DNA from: Proteobacteria bacterium 005FR1
GTDB lineage: Bacteria > Pseudomonadota > Gammaproteobacteria > Pseudomonadales > Cellvibrionaceae
DNA: 64,000 bases
Assembly: GCA_026192395.1 (NCBI GenBank)
Contig: WACF01000002.1
Location: 434,001-498,000 of the forward strand
Direction: 5' to 3'
This document shows positions 62,056 through 64,000 of this stretch, piece after piece. Every line of letters begins with the position of its first letter. Positions within the stretch are counted from its first letter, which is position 1. A program made the position numbers and the translations under genes. The notes below the pieces were generated by a model. The model was not told where the DNA came from. It searched no databases and was given only the letters and a program-made list of their open reading frames with translations.

Positions 62056-62784
62056 ATGGGCGACTCTTTCCAGAAAACCCAGTTCACCTTTGCGGCTCAC
62101 CTGCGTGACCCCGAAGCCAGCCCCGCGCCTGAGGGAATGGAGGACCGGCGGCTGGGAATCTACCGCGATTTGATCTACAACAACATCGAGGGTTTCATCA
62201 GCAGCGGCTTTCCAGTGCTGCGGGAAATTACCGCGGATGAACGCTGGCATGAGATGGTGCGCGACTTCGTCCGTCGTCATCGTTGCGAAACGCCTTACTT
62301 TCTGAAGATCTCGGAAGAATTTCTCGCCTATCTACAGAACGAACGAGACCGCCGCGAGGACCCGCCTTTTCTGCTGGAACTGGCCCACTACGAATGGGTC
62401 GAGCTGGCTCTCGATGTCGCCGATGAGTCCTTCCCGGCTGAACGAAGGGCGCTGCCAAGCCATCCGACTGTGTCGCCGCTTGCCTGGAATCTCTCCTACC
62501 GCTGGCCGGTTCACAGAATCGGCCCCGATTATCAGCCATTGATCCCCCCCGACGATCCTACCTTTCTCGTCGTCTATAGAAACCGCCAGGAGCAGGTCCG
62601 CTTTCTGGAAAGCAACGCCGCCACCAGCCGGCTGCTGGTTTTGCTCAGCCAGTCGCAAGGGCTCAGTGGTGAGCAGGCACTCCGCCAATTGGCCTTGGAA
62701 ATGCAGACTCCGGACCCCGAGTCGATTCTGGTTTTCGGGCGGGACTTGATCGCCAAGCTCGTCGCGTTGGACATACTCGTCTAG
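62056..62784 (+). CDS. hvfC: HvfC, DUF2063 partner protein
   Basis: 242 residues with the N-terminal DUF2063 domain (FTFAAHLRDPEA, RRLGIYRDLIYNNIEGFISSGFPVLREI) and a C-terminal domain. DUF2063 proteins recruit the precursor and activate the DUF692 enzyme; without them modification fails in tested systems. It follows hvfB by seven bases, completing the operon. A DoxX-like hvfD is not found downstream in the window. Confidence 0.88.
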   Translation: MGDSFQKTQFTFAAHLRDPEASPAPEGMEDRRLGIYRDLIYNNIEGFISSGFPVLREITADERWHEMVRDFVRRHRCETPYFLKISEEFLAYLQNERDRREDPPFLLELAHYEWVELALDVADESFPAERRALPSHPTVSPLAWNLSYRWPVHRIGPDYQPLIPPDDPTFLVVYRNRQEQVRFLESNAATSRLLVLLSQSQGLSGEQALRQLALEMQTPDPESILVFGRDLIAKLVALDILV

Positions 62785-62909
62785 AGCCGGATTATCTCAC
62801 CAGCTTTGTGCAGCGTCGGTAAGCCTCACCTTGAGCAGAGTTGAGGTATTACAGCTACGTGGCAGAAAAATTTCCCTCAAATGACGAGAAAAAGACCTTT
62901 TCGTTAAAA

Positions 62910-62927
62910 ATGTCATATTGCTGAAAT
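62910..62927 (+). promoter_or_regulatory. Pho-box-like sequence before the porin gene
   Basis: ATGTCAT-ATTG-CTGAAAT resembles the PhoB consensus CTGTCAT-N4-CTGTCAT with 11 of 14 matches and correct spacing. It lies 149 bases before the porin start. The rest of the 292-base gap (62785-63076) shows no gene. A long leader would be expected; a -10 is not obvious. Confidence 0.5.
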
Positions 62928-63076
62928 ATTTTGCGCCCAGACTGCGCGCCTGTCAGCTACCGGTGCATGTCTGGACACGAGGCACCTTAGCTAATGGGGG
63001 AACCTGGCCGATGCTGGGTTCGAACTCGCTTGGAAACCGTTTGATGCAAATCGATTTTGCTAAGGAATCGAAGAAA

Positions 63077-64000
63077 ATGAAGAAAGCACTGTTGCCGTTT
63101 GCTGTCGCCGTTATCAGCTCCGCTGGGTACGCGGGCACTGTTACCACGGATGGCCCGGATATCGAAATCAAAACCGATGGTGGCCTCGAAGTGGCTACTG
63201 CCGATGGCAAGGCGTCCATGGAACTCGGTGGTCGTCTCCAATGGGATTACGACTCCACCGAAGCCGAGGACAAAGGTATCGACCGCGAAGATCTGGACGT
63301 GCGCCGTGCCCGTCTGTTCGTCGAAGGCCATTACGGTGATTGGGCCTACAAGGCACAATTCAATATTGCTGAAACCGATGGTGCCGACGGCGGTACCGCG
63401 GAAGATCTCTACGTCCGCTATCTCGGTTTCGGCGATCTGGCGAATATCACCATTGGGAAACAGAAGGAGCCTTTCGGGCTGGAAGAACTGACCAGCTCCA
63501 AATACATCTCCACGCTGGAGCGCACAGCTTTGACCGAGTTTTATGCCCCGGGCCGCAATGCCGGTGTGCAGTTGCACGGCAAGGGCTCCAACTGGACCTA
63601 CGGCATTGGTGCGTTCGAGGCTGACGGCGATGAAGGCAACGACTTCGAAGATCTTGGCTGGACGGGACGCGTCACCTTCGCACCGGTCAATACCGACGAG
63701 ATGGTTGTTCACGTGGGAGGCGGTTTCACCACTCGTGAGGTAGACCTGGACGATAATCCTCTCACTGACGAAGAATTCGACGCCTACAACCTGGAGCTGG
63801 CGGGTGTGTTCGGGCCCTTCCATGCCCAGGCGGAATACTTCGATGCTGAAGAAGACACCGAGATTGGCGGTACCGATTTCGACGGATATTACGTTCAGGC
63901 TGGCTGGATCATCACCGGCGAAACCCGACCGTACAAAAACGGCGTGTTCAGGAGCGTCGAGCCGAGTGGCGAAGGTGCCTGGGAAGTGGTTCTGCGCTAT
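63077..64000 (+). CDS. OprP/OprO-family porin, partial at the window end
   Basis: The first 308 residues of an outer-membrane porin: signal peptide (MKKALLPFAVAVISSAGYAG), then the family's ELGGRLQWDYDS, VRRARLFVEGHYGDWAYKAQFNI and ITIGKQKEPFGLEELTSSKY. This matches phosphate/polyphosphate-selective porins of the OprP/OprO type. Selectivity is not settled by homology alone, since the family also includes other anion porins. The C-terminus lies beyond the window. A Pho-box-like sequence upstream supports phosphate control. Confidence 0.85.
   Translation, partial: MKKALLPFAVAVISSAGYAGTVTTDGPDIEIKTDGGLEVATADGKASMELGGRLQWDYDSTEAEDKGIDREDLDVRRARLFVEGHYGDWAYKAQFNIAETDGADGGTAEDLYVRYLGFGDLANITIGKQKEPFGLEELTSSKYISTLERTALTEFYAPGRNAGVQLHGKGSNWTYGIGAFEADGDEGNDFEDLGWTGRVTFAPVNTDEMVVHVGGGFTTREVDLDDNPLTDEEFDAYNLELAGVFGPFHAQAEYFDAEEDTEIGGTDFDGYYVQAGWIITGETRPYKNGVFRSVEPSGEGAWEVVLRY

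Overview
The window reads as chromosome of a gammaproteobacterium with moderately high GC. Supporting markers are an Anr/Fnr-type regulator, pdxB, epmC, trmL, mnmC, hrpA, the order ffs-dnaX-ybaB-recR-rnd, and a complete MSHA-type IV pilus operon. The mix suggests an aquatic, metal-handling relative of the Pseudomonadales/Cellvibrionales/Oceanospirillales/Alteromonadales. No rRNA or complete tRNA is present to place it further. Housekeeping synteny dominates; I see no prophage, integron or CRISPR array.

Layout. 1-4.3 kb: the last codons of a multihaem cytochrome, an MtrB/PioB-type outer-membrane barrel, a ferric-reductase-like flavocytochrome and a small exported b5-type protein, which together look like a trans-envelope electron-transfer module. 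4.3-8.5 kb: an FtsH-type protease, fnr with an FNR box in its leader, a TfoX-like protein and fructokinase mak. 8.6-15.5 kb: a phosphate-binding/OmpA chimera, three GGDEF proteins with intact active and inhibitory sites, a P-loop kinase and a glutaminyl cyclase lipoprotein. 15.5-18.7 kb: mnmC, fldB and trmL on the minus strand. 18.9-36.0 kb: the MSHA operon (mshI, a PilN-like gene, J K L M N E G, a pilin gene, A C D O P Q). MshE carries the c-di-GMP-binding N domain, which gives a plausible target for the GGDEF enzymes. A 304-bp MITE-like element sits exactly between mshL and mshM.

36.0-44.1 kb: a VIT1/CCC1 metal transporter, yheU, tusA, an unknown acidic protein, epmC, a 5'-3' exonuclease, pdxB, a RimB-RimK fusion whose ligase half has lost two metal ligands, and a PTPS-family protein. 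44.0-48.9 kb: 4.5S RNA, dnaX with an E. coli-like programmed frameshift signal, ybaB, recR, rnd and ycgN. 49.0-51.9 kb: a small membrane protein and a MoxR ATPase/VWA pair. 52.2-55.6 kb: a tightly overlapping envelope operon (VTT membrane protein, MGDG-synthase-like glycosyltransferase, YkoP-like protein, CE4 deacetylase). 55.6-60.7 kb: hrpA, a repeat-rich spacer and an alpha/beta hydrolase-fold protein without the nucleophile serine. 60.8-62.8 kb: an HvfABC operon whose precursor has nine EGKCG motifs, expected to make a copper-binding modified peptide. 63.1-64.0 kb: the start of an OprP/OprO-type porin with a Pho-box-like sequence upstream.

Two themes recur. Metal and redox handling appears in MtrAB/FRE/b5, VIT1 and HvfABC. 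Surface behaviour under c-di-GMP appears in the three GGDEF proteins and MSHA. Several intergenic regions carry related heptamer tandem arrays that reach into the ends of coding sequences.
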